Source: Chitiniphilus shinanonensis DSM 23277
GTDB lineage: Bacteria > Pseudomonadota > Gammaproteobacteria > Burkholderiales > Chitinibacteraceae
DNA length: 64,000 bases
Assembly: GCF_000374805.1 (NCBI RefSeq)
Contig: NZ_KB895339.1
Coordinates: forward strand, 124,001-188,000
Direction of reading: 5' to 3'
The notes beneath the pieces were generated by a model that worked only from the letters and a program-made list of their open reading frames with translations, was not told the DNA's origin and made no database searches. Below are positions 11,239-22,895 of the stretch, in pieces (the first letter of the stretch is position 1; each line of letters starts with the position of its first letter). The position numbers were made by a program, and so were the translations under genes.

Positions 11239-11655
11239 TTGTCTTATACCCTGGAGCAACTGCACGTCGGCCTGAAGGCCGAATACCGCAAGACCATCAC
11301 CGAAACCGACGTCGTGCTGTTCGCGGGCCTCACCGGCGATAACAATCCCATGCACATCGACGAGGAATTCGCCTCGGCCACCCGCTTCGGCGGCCGCATC
11401 ATCCACGGCATGTTGACCTCGTCGCTGCTGTCGTCGGTGATCGGGATGAAGCTGCCCGGCCCGGGCTGCATCTACATGGGCCAGAACCTGCGCTTCATCA
11501 AGCCGGTCAAGATCGGCGACACCGTGACCGCGCTGGCCGAGGTGGCCGAGATCATCCCCGAGAAGCAGCGCGTGCGGCTCAGCACCTACTGCCTGGTGCG
11601 CGGCGAGAAGGTGCTCGACGGCGACGCGCTGGTCTGGGTGCCGCGCCAGGGCTGA
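11239..11655 (+). CDS. phaJ: (R)-specific enoyl-CoA hydratase, MaoC/PhaJ family
   Basis: A 138-residue single hot-dog domain. The hydratase-2 motif is intact: Asp34 and His39 in GDNNPMHIDEEFA, followed by FGGRIIHGML. It makes (R)-3-hydroxyacyl-CoA from enoyl-CoA, feeding beta-oxidation intermediates to PHA synthase. The start is TTG 11239, preceded by AGGAG at a good distance and giving the family N-terminus SYTLEQLHVGL; the frame is open upstream but lacks a better signal. Phasin and PhaR genes are elsewhere in the window (46-47.5 kb) and share an upstream box with this gene, supporting a PHA role. Confidence 0.9.
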   Translation: MSYTLEQLHVGLKAEYRKTITETDVVLFAGLTGDNNPMHIDEEFASATRFGGRIIHGMLTSSLLSSVIGMKLPGPGCIYMGQNLRFIKPVKIGDTVTALAEVAEIIPEKQRVRLSTYCLVRGEKVLDGDALVWVPRQG

Positions 11656-11742
11656 TTTGCCGATCCTGCACAGACGCGGGGCAGGCACGAGCGGCAGCGG
11701 CCTTTGTTCTACAATACGGTACTTTGTCACGAGGAAAGACCG

Positions 11743-12645
11743 ATGCAGACCTTGTCCGCATTCGATTCGCGCCTGGCCGATGCCGCCGGTGTCTCCGTAG
11801 CCAGTTCCACCGAAATCCACGGCGGCGAAGGCGCCGGCCTGCCCATGCTGATCGTGGAGAACGCGCTGGGCCGTGCCGAACTGACGTTGCAGGGGGCTCA
11901 CCTGACCTCGTTCGTACCGGCCGGCGGCCGCGAACTGCTGTGGTTGTCGCCCAAGGCGGCGTTCGTTCCCGGCAAGGCGGTGCGCGGTGGCATTCCGCTG
12001 TGCCTGCCGTGGTTCGGCGGCCATCCGGAAGGCAAGCCGGCGCACGGCTTCGGCCGCAACCAGCCCTGGACCCTCGTCGGCGCCGAGGCGCTGTCCGATG
12101 GCACCACCCGCGTCACGCTGGAACTGCTGCCCAACGACGCCACCCGCGCGTTGTGGCCGCACGACTTCGTGTTCCGCCTGGCCGTGACCGTGGGCAGCGC
12201 GCTGACGCTGGCGCTGCGGGTCGAGCATCGCGGCGAGGTGACGGTGCCGTTCTCGTGCGCCCTGCATACCTATTTCGCGGTACCCGACGTGACGCTGGCC
12301 GATATCGACGGGCTGGACGGCTGCACCTATATCAACACCGTCGGCGGCGCCAACACCCGGCACGCCCAGCAAGGCACGCTACGTCTGGATGCCCCGACCG
12401 ATCGCGTCTACCTCGACGTGCCCGCGGTGCAGACCATCCGCACCGCGCAGGGCACCACGCATATCGAGAGCGATACCCGCAGCGCCGTGGTCTGGAATCC
12501 CGGCGATTTCGCGCTCAACATCGCCGACGTCGGCGAAGCCTATCGGCACTTCGTCTGCGTCGAACGCGGCGACGTGTTCGACGATGCGCTGACGCTGGCG
12601 CCCGGCGACGTCTACGAGAAGTGGCTGACGCTGTCGTTCTCCTGA
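11743..12645 (+). CDS. D-hexose-6-phosphate mutarotase (YeaD-like aldose 1-epimerase family)
   Basis: A 300-residue protein of the galactose-mutarotase fold. Family hallmarks are GGIPLCLPWFG, HGFGRNQPW, the catalytic-type His in FSCALHTYFAV and the acidic residue in VCVERGDV. It interconverts anomers of phosphorylated hexoses in the cytosol. The start is ATG 11743, with GAGGAA upstream. It lies about 90 bp after phaJ with no sign of functional linkage. Confidence 0.9.
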   Translation: MQTLSAFDSRLADAAGVSVASSTEIHGGEGAGLPMLIVENALGRAELTLQGAHLTSFVPAGGRELLWLSPKAAFVPGKAVRGGIPLCLPWFGGHPEGKPAHGFGRNQPWTLVGAEALSDGTTRVTLELLPNDATRALWPHDFVFRLAVTVGSALTLALRVEHRGEVTVPFSCALHTYFAVPDVTLADIDGLDGCTYINTVGGANTRHAQQGTLRLDAPTDRVYLDVPAVQTIRTAQGTTHIESDTRSAVVWNPGDFALNIADVGEAYRHFVCVERGDVFDDALTLAPGDVYEKWLTLSFS

Positions 12646-12781
12646 GCGCTTCGTGCTGCTGTCACGCCCGGCCCGAGCCGGGCGTTTTCGTTTGGCGGTT
12701 ACAATGACGGCTTTCCGGCCGGGCCGCCGCGCCGATCCTGCGTCGCGCAGTCCACATGCCTAGACCATCGACAGGTTCTCC

Positions 12782-14305
12782 ATGAAATACCGCGATCTGC
12801 GCGACTTCTGCGCACAACTCGAAGCCCAGGGCGAACTCAAGCGCATCGGCGTGCCGGTGTCGCCGGTCCTGGAAATGACCGAGATCTGCGACCGCACGTT
12901 GCGGGCGCAAGGACCGGCGCTGCGGTTCGACAACGTGCCCGGTCATACCATGCCGGTGCTGGGCAACCTGTTCGGCACCCCGCGGCGCGTGGCGCTGGGC
13001 ATGGGGGCCACGGGCGCCGAGGCGCTGCGCGAGATCGGCAAGACGCTGGCCTACCTGAAGGAACCCGAACCGCCGCGTGGCCTGAAGGATGCGTGGGACA
13101 AGCTGCCGCTGCTCAAGCAGGTGCTGAGCATGGCGCCCAAGTCGGTGCGCAACGGCGCGTGCCAGCAACAGGTGATCGAAGGCCCGGACGTCGATCTGGC
13201 GCGCATTCCGGTGCAGCACTGCTGGCCGGGCGACGTGGCACCGCTGATCACCTGGGGGCTGGTGGTCACGCGCGGGCCGCACAAGAAGCGTCAGAACCTG
13301 GGCATCTACCGCCAGCAGGTGATCGGCCGCAACCAGGTGATCATGCGCTGGCTGGCGCATCGCGGCGGCGCGCTCGATTTCCGCGAACACGCGGCGCAGC
13401 ACCCCGGACAGCCGTTCCCCATCGCCGTGGTGCTGGGGTGCGACCCGGCCACCATCCTGGGCGCGGTCACCCCGGTGCCGGATACCTTGTCCGAGTACCA
13501 GTTCGCCGGCCTGCTGCGCGGCGCCAAGACTGAACTCACCCGCTGCATCGGCAACGATCTGGACGTGCCGGCCATGGCGGAAATGGTGCTGGAAGGCGCC
13601 ATCAAGCCGTGCGAGCCGGGCTTCGCCGGGGTATCCGAGCATGGCGTGCCGCTGAAGGAAATCGGCGGCTACCTGCACGCGCTGGAAGGCCCTTATGGCG
13701 ACCATACCGGCTACTACAACGAGCAGGACTGGTTCCCGGTATTCGAGATCGACCGCATCACCCAGCGTGAAAACGCGATCTATCACAGCACCTACACCGG
13801 CAAGCCGCCCGACGAGCCGGCCATGCTCGGCGTGGCACTGAACGAAGTGTTCGTGCCCATCCTGCAAAAGCAGTTTCCCGAGATCGTCGACTTCTACCTG
13901 CCGGCGGAAGGCTGCAGCTACCGCATGGCCATCGTCTCGATCCGCAAGCAGTACCCGGGCCACGCCAAGCGCGTGCTGTTCGGTGTGTGGTCGTTCCTGC
14001 GGCAGTTCATGTACACCAAGTTCATCGTGGTGGTGGACGACGACGTCGATACCCGCTCCTGGCAGGAGGTGATCTGGGCGATCACCACCCGCATGGACCC
14101 GGTGCGCGACACCGTGCTGGTCGAGAATACGCCGATCGATTACCTCGACTTCGCCAGCCCGGTGTCCGGCCTGGGCGGCAAGATGGGGCTGGATGCCACC
14201 AACAAGTGGCCGGGCGAAACCGCCCGCGAGTGGGGCAGGGTGATCGACCGCGATCCGGCCGTGGTGGCGCGGGTGGACGCCATCTGGCGGGACCTGGGCA
14301 TTTGA
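12782..14305 (+). CDS. ubiD: 4-hydroxy-3-polyprenylbenzoate decarboxylase
   Basis: A 507-residue UbiD-family decarboxylase starting [22 protein letters not shown]. Conserved blocks include [37 protein letters not shown], and [15 protein letters not shown] typical of prenylated-FMN-dependent enzymes. It removes the carboxyl group of polyprenyl-hydroxybenzoate in ubiquinone synthesis and needs UbiX for its cofactor; ubiX is not in the window. It is followed after 45 bp by the DUF1992 gene, probably in one transcript. Confidence 0.95.
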   Translation: MKYRDLRDFCAQLEAQGELKRIGVPVSPVLEMTEICDRTLRAQGPALRFDNVPGHTMPVLGNLFGTPRRVALGMGATGAEALREIGKTLAYLKEPEPPRGLKDAWDKLPLLKQVLSMAPKSVRNGACQQQVIEGPDVDLARIPVQHCWPGDVAPLITWGLVVTRGPHKKRQNLGIYRQQVIGRNQVIMRWLAHRGGALDFREHAAQHPGQPFPIAVVLGCDPATILGAVTPVPDTLSEYQFAGLLRGAKTELTRCIGNDLDVPAMAEMVLEGAIKPCEPGFAGVSEHGVPLKEIGGYLHALEGPYGDHTGYYNEQDWFPVFEIDRITQRENAIYHSTYTGKPPDEPAMLGVALNEVFVPILQKQFPEIVDFYLPAEGCSYRMAIVSIRKQYPGHAKRVLFGVWSFLRQFMYTKFIVVVDDDVDTRSWQEVIWAITTRMDPVRDTVLVENTPIDYLDFASPVSGLGGKMGLDATNKWPGETAREWGRVIDRDPAVVARVDAIWRDLGI

Positions 14306-14350
14306 CGCGCGCCGGCCGGTCCATCCGGCATCGCGATCGAGGAGAACGCC

Positions 14351-14722
14351 ATGTGGTGGCTCAATGAACTGGCGGAGCGGCGCATCGCCGAGGCGCGCGA
14401 CGCGGGCGAGCTGGACAACCTGCCCGGCAGCGGCCGGCCGTTGCCGGCCGAGGACATCGACCCGCTGGTGCCCGAACACCAGCGCATGGCCTATCGGGTG
14501 TTGAAGAACGCCGGCTACCTGCCGCCCGAGTTGCAGCTGCACGCCGAGGCGGTGGAACTGGCGCTGCAACTGGCCACCGCCGGCGAGGCCGCGCCGGCCT
14601 TGCAGCAGCGCTTGGCCCGGATCAATGCCTTGCTGCGTCATTCCGGCCATGCTGCGCTGGCCGTGCCGACGGATTACGCCGCGCGATGCCTCGCCCGGCT
14701 GGGGCGCGGTCCCGCCCATTGA
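14351..14722 (+). CDS. DUF1992 (DnaJ homologue subfamily C member 28-like) small protein
   Basis: A 123-residue cytosolic protein with AGGAG upstream. The signature ERRIAEARDAGELDNLPGSGRPLPAEDIDPLVPEHQRMAYRVLKNAGYLPPE is characteristic of the conserved DUF1992 domain, also found in eukaryotic DNAJC28. No J domain is present and the biochemical role is unknown. It lies 45 bp after ubiD and is likely co-transcribed. Confidence 0.8.
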   Translation: MWWLNELAERRIAEARDAGELDNLPGSGRPLPAEDIDPLVPEHQRMAYRVLKNAGYLPPELQLHAEAVELALQLATAGEAAPALQQRLARINALLRHSGHAALAVPTDYAARCLARLGRGPAH

Positions 14723-14815
14723 TTACAAGTCGCCTGACTGCACGCTATGCTTCGAGTTCGGCGCGAGCGGCGTCGCCATACGACAAGAACCTGAACAGGC
14801 GCTGAGGACAACTTC

Positions 14816-15658
14816 ATGCTGCAACCCCCCACTCGAGAATTCGCCTTCACCGAGCAGGACTTCGAGAAGATCCGCAAGATCATCTACGACTACGCCGGCA
14901 TCGCGCTGTCGCCCACCAAGCACGACATGGTGTACGGCCGCCTGGCCAAACGCCTGCGGGCGCTGAACCTGAAGACCTTCAACGACTACCTGCACGTGCT
15001 GGAGCGTGGGGACCAGAAGGAATTCGAGCTGTTCACCAACTCGCTGACCACCAACCTCACCTCGTTCTTCCGCGAATCGCACCACTTCCCCATCCTGGCC
15101 GACCACCTCAAGGCCAACCGCGGCGCCGGCACGCTCAACCTGTGGTGTTCCGCGTCCAGCACCGGCGAAGAGCCGTACAGCATGGCGATTACCGCCTGCG
15201 AGGCCTTCGACTCGATGCGCCCGCCGGTGAAGATCATCGCCACCGACCTCGACACCAATGTGCTCGACCACGCGCGCGCCGGCATCTATGCCGGCGAGGA
15301 AGTGCAGAAGCTCGATCCCAACCGGGTGCGCCGCTTTTTCGAGCGGCTGCCGGACGGCCGCTACCTGGTCAAGCAGGAAGTGCGCGACATGATCGTCTAT
15401 CGCCGCCTCAACCTGGTGGAGCCCAACTGGATGATCCGCGGACCATTCGATGCGATTTTCTGCCGCAACGTCATGATCTATTTCGATAAAGCCACCCAGC
15501 TCAAAATCCTGCAACGCTTCGCCCCGCTGATGAAGCAGGAAGGGCTGTTGTTCGTCGGCCACTCCGAAAACCTCTACCACGCGGTCGACCTGTTCAAGCT
15601 GCGCGGCAAGACGGTGTACGAGCTGGCGCGCGAAGTACCGCATCCGCCTGCGCGCTGA
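14816..15658 (+). CDS. cheR: CheR-type chemotaxis protein methyltransferase
   Basis: A 280-residue protein with the helical CheR N-terminal domain (FAFTEQDFEKIRKIIYDYAGIALSPTKHDMVYGRLAKR) and an S-adenosylmethionine-binding domain (LWCSASSTGEEPYSMAI; FDAIFCRNVMIYFD). It methylates glutamates of chemoreceptors, resetting sensitivity. No che genes flank it, so it is an orphan copy here; flagellar genes flgMN and fliW are 8 kb away. A strong terminator follows. Confidence 0.93.
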   Translation: MLQPPTREFAFTEQDFEKIRKIIYDYAGIALSPTKHDMVYGRLAKRLRALNLKTFNDYLHVLERGDQKEFELFTNSLTTNLTSFFRESHHFPILADHLKANRGAGTLNLWCSASSTGEEPYSMAITACEAFDSMRPPVKIIATDLDTNVLDHARAGIYAGEEVQKLDPNRVRRFFERLPDGRYLVKQEVRDMIVYRRLNLVEPNWMIRGPFDAIFCRNVMIYFDKATQLKILQRFAPLMKQEGLLFVGHSENLYHAVDLFKLRGKTVYELAREVPHPPAR

Positions 15659-15678
15659 GCAACGGCTCGCATCCAGCA

Positions 15679-15710
15679 AAAAGCCGGCGGGGACACCCGC
15701 CGGCTTTTTT
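15679..15710 (+). terminator. Intrinsic terminator after cheR
   Basis: AAGCCGGCGGG pairs with CCCGCCGGCTT and is followed by TTTT. It could also act on the convergent DJ-1 gene because an A run precedes it. Confidence 0.8.
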
Positions 15711-15731
15711 GTCGGTGTCGAACGCGGCGGG

Positions 15732-16283
15732 CTACACGTACAGCATGGCGCGGCCCACCTTGAGCGCGGCTTCCTCGCCGGCCAGTTGGCGCGCCAGCTC
15801 CAGCGCGAACAACCCTGCCGTGGCCGGGCCGCGGCCGGTGGTGAACTGGCCGTCGTGCACCACGTTGTAGCCGGCGTATTCCGCGCCGCCCTGGCGCAGC
15901 TTTTCCTCGTAGCCGGGGAAGCAGGTGGCCTTGCGGCCTTCCAGCACACCGGCGCGCGACAGCACCGACGGCGCGGCGCAGATAGCCGCCACGCGCTTGC
16001 CGGCGCCTTGGTGGGCGCGCAACCGCGCCGTCACCCCCGGGTGGCTGGCCAGCGCCTCGGCACCGGGGCCGCCCGGCAGCACGATGGCGTCGGCCAGCTG
16101 GCCTTCCACCGCCGCGAAGGTGCGGTCCGCGTGGACCACCACATCGTGCGCGCCGGTGACCGACAACTGGTCATCCAGCGCCACCAACAGCGTTTCCACG
16201 CCGGCGCGGCGCAGCACGTCGACGATGGTCAGTGCCTCCACTTCTTCGAAGCCGGGGGCGAGATAGACATGGGCCAGGGACAT
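15732..16283 (-). CDS. DJ-1/PfpI family protein (YajL/ThiJ-like)
   Basis: A 183-residue class I glutamine-amidotransferase-like protein. The conserved Glu is in PGFEEVEA (residues 10-17) and the nucleophile Cys in VAAICAAPSVL (about residue 103); GGPGAEALASHPGV and GRGPATAG complete the DJ-1 pattern. DJ-1 proteins are linked to oxidative and carbonyl stress and chaperone or glyoxalase activity. An AGGAG ribosome-binding site precedes the ATG. It lies downstream of the MFS gene at 16415 on the same strand, 131 bp apart. Confidence 0.88.
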   Translation of the reverse strand: MSLAHVYLAPGFEEVEALTIVDVLRRAGVETLLVALDDQLSVTGAHDVVVHADRTFAAVEGQLADAIVLPGGPGAEALASHPGVTARLRAHQGAGKRVAAICAAPSVLSRAGVLEGRKATCFPGYEEKLRQGGAEYAGYNVVHDGQFTTGRGPATAGLFALELARQLAGEEAALKVGRAMLYV

Positions 16284-16414
16284 GGTGTTTCTCCTCAGAT
16301 CGATGGAACGGGCCGTCGCCGGATCGGCGCGGCTGACAAAATCCTTCCGGCCGGGCCGGACTCACTGGCTGTCTGCGTTCGTCCGTCTTGCCCGAGCCGC
16401 GGCGCCGGGTTTGG

Positions 16415-17872
16415 TCAGCCTTCCTCGACGGCGGAGATGGGTTTGCGCGCGTGATCGCCATCGCCCGGCCGTAGCTGCATGAAGATGCAGGCAGCCAGGA
16501 TCGACAGCACACCGACGCAGATATAGGTGTTCTGGAACGCGTTCAGCAGCCGCTCCGGCTGCGGCGCGATGCCGTGGTCGGAAAAGCCGGCGAGCAGCGC
16601 CGCGGCGGCGGCCACGCCCAGGCTCATCGACAGCTGCATGATCACCGACAGCAGACTGTTGCCGCTGCTGGCGGTATCCGGGCCCAGGTCGCCCAGCGTC
16701 AGCGTGTTCATCGCGGTGAACTGCAACGAGTTGACCACCCCGAACACCGCCAGTTGCAGCAACAGCAGCCAGTGGGGCGTCTGGCGGTCGGTCAGCGCGA
16801 AACTGGCGATCATCATGCCCAGCAGCAGCGTGTTGCCGACCAGCACCCGGCGATAGCCCTGCTTGTGGATCAGCGGCTCGACCATGGCCTTGGACACCAT
16901 GGCGCCGAGCACGGTGGGAATCATGAACAGGCCCGCCTGCGTCGGCGGAAAGCCCAGGCCGATCTGCAGGAACAACGGTGTCAGGAACGGCATGGCGCCG
17001 CTGCCCAGGCGCGCGAACAGGTTGCCCCACACCCCGATGGCGTAGGTATGGATGCGAAACAGGCTCAGGCTGAACAGTGGCAGGGCCGAACGCGCGGCAT
17101 GCAGCCAATAGCCCGCCATCGCGGCCAGCCCGGCGAACAGCAGGATCAGCGAAGTGGCCAGCGGCAGCGCGTGCTCGCCCATGCCTTGCAGCGAGATCGA
17201 CACCAGCACCATGCCCGCGCCGAACAGCACAAAGCCCAGCCAGTCGAAGCGCTTCTCGTCGCCCAGCAGCTCGGGCATGTAGCGCGCGGTGACGAAGCAG
17301 CCGACGATGCCCACCGGCAGGTTGATCAGGAACACCCAGTGCCAGCTCGCCACCTCGACCAGCCAGCCGCCGAGCGTCGGCCCCACCAGCGGGCCGATCA
17401 GGCCCGGAATGGTGACGAACGACAGCACCGGCAGGAACTGCTCCTTGGGAAAGGCCTTGAGGATGGCCAGGCGCCCCACCGGCAGCAGCAGCGCGCCGCC
17501 CATGCCTTGCACCACGCGCGACGCCACCAGTTGCGTCAGGCTGCTCGACAACGCGCACAGCAGCGACCCCAGGCTGAACAGCACGATGGCGCTCATGAAC
17601 ACCTTGCGGGTGCCGAAGCGGTCGGCCAGCCAGCCGGATGCCGGGATCAACAGTGCCACGGTCAGCATGTAGGCCACCACCACCGACTGCATGCGCAGGG
17701 GGCTCTCGTTCAGCCCCTTGGCCATCGCCGGCAGCGCCGTGTTGAGAATGGTGGAATCCAGGGTCTGCATGAAGAAGCCGATGGCGACGAGCCACGGCAA
17801 CAGGCGGCGGGTGGTGGGATCGAGCACTGGACGATCTCGCAAGGACGAATGCTTGGCATTGTAGTGCGGCAC
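16415..17872 (-). CDS. mdtD: MFS exporter of the DHA2 (14-TM) family, MdtD-like
   Basis: About 485 residues with many hydrophobic segments. The N-terminal part (LPWLVAIGFFMQTLDSTILNTALPAMAKGLNESPLRMQSVVVAYMLT) and the motifs SGWLADRFGTRK and GPTLGGWLVEVASWHWVFLINLPVG closely follow MdtD-type drug exporters. The 17872 start is GTG; a second in-frame GTG at 17827 would give a shorter N-terminus beginning VLDPTTRRLL. It is divergent from the USG-1-like gene. Substrate not predictable from sequence. Confidence 0.88.
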   Translation of the reverse strand: MPHYNAKHSSLRDRPVLDPTTRRLLPWLVAIGFFMQTLDSTILNTALPAMAKGLNESPLRMQSVVVAYMLTVALLIPASGWLADRFGTRKVFMSAIVLFSLGSLLCALSSSLTQLVASRVVQGMGGALLLPVGRLAILKAFPKEQFLPVLSFVTIPGLIGPLVGPTLGGWLVEVASWHWVFLINLPVGIVGCFVTARYMPELLGDEKRFDWLGFVLFGAGMVLVSISLQGMGEHALPLATSLILLFAGLAAMAGYWLHAARSALPLFSLSLFRIHTYAIGVWGNLFARLGSGAMPFLTPLFLQIGLGFPPTQAGLFMIPTVLGAMVSKAMVEPLIHKQGYRRVLVGNTLLLGMMIASFALTDRQTPHWLLLLQLAVFGVVNSLQFTAMNTLTLGDLGPDTASSGNSLLSVIMQLSMSLGVAAAAALLAGFSDHGIAPQPERLLNAFQNTYICVGVLSILAACIFMQLRPGDGDHARKPISAVEEG

Positions 17873-17945
17873 CCGCGCGGGCGAATCCTTTACAATTGCC
17901 CCCCTTTACAGGGCACCATGCCCTGGCCGTTTTTGGGAGAACCGC

Positions 17946-18902
17946 ATGTCCTCGATGAACCTGGCGCTGCTCGGCGCCGATACCGCGCTCGGCACGGCGC
18001 TGCTCGACGTGATCGCGGATAGCCCGCTGCGCCTGCCGCAGTTGTTCCCGCTTTCCATTGGCGATGAGCCGGGCCTGATCGAGTTCCGCGGCGAGGATTA
18101 CCCCGAGCTGCCGCTGGACGAATTCGACTGGGCGCAGGCCCCGGTGCTGGTCAATTGCCTGCCGGACGCAGACGCCGCGCTGGATGCCGCGGCCCATGCC
18201 GGGCTGACCGTGATCGACCTGACCGGCAGCCGCCCGGCCGGCGGCAAGCTGGCGCGCGGCCAGGTGCTGTCGCTGCCCGACCCGTTCTCGCAGCAGCTGG
18301 CCAGCGTGGTCGCGCCGTTGGCGGAGCTGGGCCGGTTGCTCGCCGTCAGCGCCACTGGCCTGTTGTCGGTCTCGACCGAGGGTCAGGCCGGGGTCGACGC
18401 GTTGTCCGGGCAGACCCGCGCGCTGTTCGCGCAGACCGAACACGAGACCGCCGTCTACGCCAAGCGCATCGCCTACAACCTGCTGGGCGGCTTCGGCGAG
18501 CCGGATGCCGACGGCCACACGCCGGAAGAGAAGGCCGCGCTGGCGCTGTTGCGCCGGCTGGTGCCCGACGACTGCCCGGTGGACGTCACCTGCGTGCGCA
18601 CGCCGCACTTCTTCGGCCACGGCGCCAGCGTGTCGCTGCATTTCGCCGCGCCGGTGACGCTGGAGGCGGCCGCCGACGCGCTCAAGGCCGCCGAGCGCGT
18701 GTTCGTGCTGCAAGTGCCCGGCGCCGCCGGCATGGCCGCCAGCCAGGACGCGGTGGGCGGGGACAAGGTGTGGGTCAGCCGGTTGCGCCGCTCGCCCGAT
18801 GGCCGCAGCCTCACGCTGTGGAGCGTGGCCGACAACACCCGCCTGCCGGCGCTGGCGGTGCTGCAACTGCTGACACTGATCGCCGCCCGCCAGGGCGCGT
18901 AA
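17946..18902 (+). CDS. USG-1-like aspartate-semialdehyde dehydrogenase homologue lacking the catalytic Cys
   Basis: A 318-residue protein with an N-terminal nucleotide-binding pattern ([20 protein letters not shown]) and the ASADH layout, including a conserved His/Arg block ([26 protein letters not shown]). At the position of the active-site Cys of true aspartate-semialdehyde dehydrogenases (usually N-C-S/T), it reads [11 protein letters not shown] with no Cys. This is the pattern of USG-1 paralogues, whose role is unclear. A true asd is expected elsewhere. GGGAG precedes the ATG. tex follows after 50 bp. Confidence 0.8.
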   Translation: MSSMNLALLGADTALGTALLDVIADSPLRLPQLFPLSIGDEPGLIEFRGEDYPELPLDEFDWAQAPVLVNCLPDADAALDAAAHAGLTVIDLTGSRPAGGKLARGQVLSLPDPFSQQLASVVAPLAELGRLLAVSATGLLSVSTEGQAGVDALSGQTRALFAQTEHETAVYAKRIAYNLLGGFGEPDADGHTPEEKAALALLRRLVPDDCPVDVTCVRTPHFFGHGASVSLHFAAPVTLEAAADALKAAERVFVLQVPGAAGMAASQDAVGGDKVWVSRLRRSPDGRSLTLWSVADNTRLPALAVLQLLTLIAARQGA

Positions 18903-18952
18903 CCCCCGGCGCCGCGTTGCGGCGCCTTTCTCCGCATTCCTACAGGTTTCGC

Positions 18953-21265
<2,313 letters not shown>

Positions 21266-21289
21266 CGCTCGGCGCTAGCCGCGCCGCCC

Positions 21290-22489
21290 TCAGTGGACGT
21301 ACATGTAGTCGCGCGTCAACGGCAGCGGGTAGCCCGGGCGTGCGCCCTGGCCCTTGATGCCCACCACCTGGTGCAACGCCACCCATTCGTGCGTGAACGC
21401 GTGCGCGCAGCCGGCCAGGTAGACGCGCCAGATGCGGTAGCGCTCCTCGCCCGCCAGCGTGCGGATGGTGTCGCGCGATGCCTCGAAGCGTTCGGCCCAG
21501 TGGTGCAGGGTGAGCGCGTAGTGGTGGCGCAGGTTTTCCACGTCGGTCGCTTCCAGCCCGGCCGCGCTCATCGTCTGCAGCACCAGGCCGATATGCGGCA
21601 ATTCGCCGTGCGGGAACACATAGCGGTCGATGAAGTCGCCGCCGCCCCACGGCGAGGCGCGCGAATGCGGGTCGGTGCTGGTGATGCCGTGGTTCATCAC
21701 CACGCCGCCGTCGGCCAGGCGCTCGTTGATGCAGCGGAAATAGGTTTCCAGGTTGGCCAGCCCCACGTGCTCGAACATGCCGACGCTGGTGATGCGGTCG
21801 AACTGCCCGGTGACGTCGCGATAATCGAGCAGCCGCACTTCGCAGCGGTCGGCCAGTCCTTCGCGGCGGATGCGATCCTGCGCGAATTCGTACTGGTTCT
21901 CAGACAGGGTCACCCCCAGCACCCTGGCGCCGTAGTGCTTGGCGGCGCGGATCGCCAGCGCGCCCCAGCCGCAGCCGATGTCGAGCAGGGTCTGCCCTGG
22001 TTGCAGGCGGATCTTGGTCAGGATGTGGTCGATCTTTTGCAGCTGAGCGGCTTCGAGCGTGTCGTCGCGGGTGTGGAAGTAGGCGCAGGAATAGACCATC
22101 TCCGGGTCCAGCCACTGGGCGTAGAAGGCGTTGGAGACGTCGTAGTGATACTGGATGGCGTCGCGATCGAGTTCGCGGCTGTGGGCGTGCGGCGCATCGT
22201 TGTCGGCGCGTTCGGCATGGCCGGAATGGCGCGCCAGTTGTGCGGCGACGTCGATCAGGTCGAGCAGCTTGCCTTCGAGATCGATATGGCCTTCCACGTA
22301 GGCCTGGCCCAGGCTGTCGAGCGACGCGTGCGCCACATGGCGCAATCCCTTGAGCGAATTCACGCGGATGACCACGGGCGGCTCGGGCGCCAGATCCACG
22401 GCGTGGCCGTTCCATAGCTGGATGCGGACCGGCACGGCATGAATCTGCATCCGGCTCATGAAATCGTCGATGAGTGCTTGCCAGAACAT
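21290..22489 (-). CDS. cfa: Cyclopropane-fatty-acyl-phospholipid synthase family protein
   Basis: A 399-residue SAM-dependent methyltransferase. The SAM-binding motif is LLDIGCGWGALAIRAAKHYGARVLGVTLSENQYEFAQ, with a QYHYDVSNAFYAQWLDPEMVYSCAYF block typical of Cfa. It transfers a methylene group to unsaturated phospholipid acyl chains at the inner membrane, often in stationary phase or acid stress. A perfect AGGAGG precedes the ATG. It is convergent with tex (24 bp between stops) and divergent from the NlpC/P60 gene across a 406-bp gap. Confidence 0.88.
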   Translation of the reverse strand: MFWQALIDDFMSRMQIHAVPVRIQLWNGHAVDLAPEPPVVIRVNSLKGLRHVAHASLDSLGQAYVEGHIDLEGKLLDLIDVAAQLARHSGHAERADNDAPHAHSRELDRDAIQYHYDVSNAFYAQWLDPEMVYSCAYFHTRDDTLEAAQLQKIDHILTKIRLQPGQTLLDIGCGWGALAIRAAKHYGARVLGVTLSENQYEFAQDRIRREGLADRCEVRLLDYRDVTGQFDRITSVGMFEHVGLANLETYFRCINERLADGGVVMNHGITSTDPHSRASPWGGGDFIDRYVFPHGELPHIGLVLQTMSAAGLEATDVENLRHHYALTLHHWAERFEASRDTIRTLAGEERYRIWRVYLAGCAHAFTHEWVALHQVVGIKGQGARPGYPLPLTRDYMYVH

Positions 22490-22895
22490 TGCTTTCCTCC
22501 TGATAGCGGGTACCGGGATTTGGCGAACGGCTCGCGGCGGGTGGACTCACGATTCGGGAACCGTCGTCGGCGGGTGAGGTCTGGTCCAGATTTGCCGGCA
22601 CGGGAAATGGCCGGTGGCGGGACAACCGGTGGCTGTCATCTGGAGCATCCGATGTTGTCTGAGCATAAACGATAATCCAGACAATGCCCGGCCATGACTG
22701 TGGCGGCACTGATTCGCCGCTTACCGTTGGCATGGGTCGGGTGCAAAGATCTCCGCTGCAAATGATGCGCCGATTGGAAGTGAAAGAAAATGTTCGCGCA
22801 GGCGAACGCAAGCGCCAGGTTGACCCGGGAAAGCCGACGGCTGTCGGCGCGCCGGGCGTCCGGTATCATCGACCGGGCTCGACAGGGGAAGAACG
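22490..22895. other. 406-bp divergent intergenic region between cfa and the NlpC/P60 gene
   Basis: No gene is supported here. It contains a 30-bp interrupted inverted repeat with 7-bp arms TTGTCTG (22655-22661) and CAGACAA (22678-22684), a plausible operator. It must hold promoters for both flanking genes; TATCAT at 22864-22869 is a weak -10 candidate for the lipoprotein gene. Confidence 0.5.

Noticed and set aside
14816..15658. A chemotaxis operon around cheR
   Set aside because: No other che genes are present on either side; it is an isolated cheR.
18155..18952. A 266-residue N-terminal extension of Tex
   Set aside because: The frame is open upstream but overlaps the USG-1-like gene and is Arg/Ala-rich without structure. 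ATG 18953 gives the family N-terminus.
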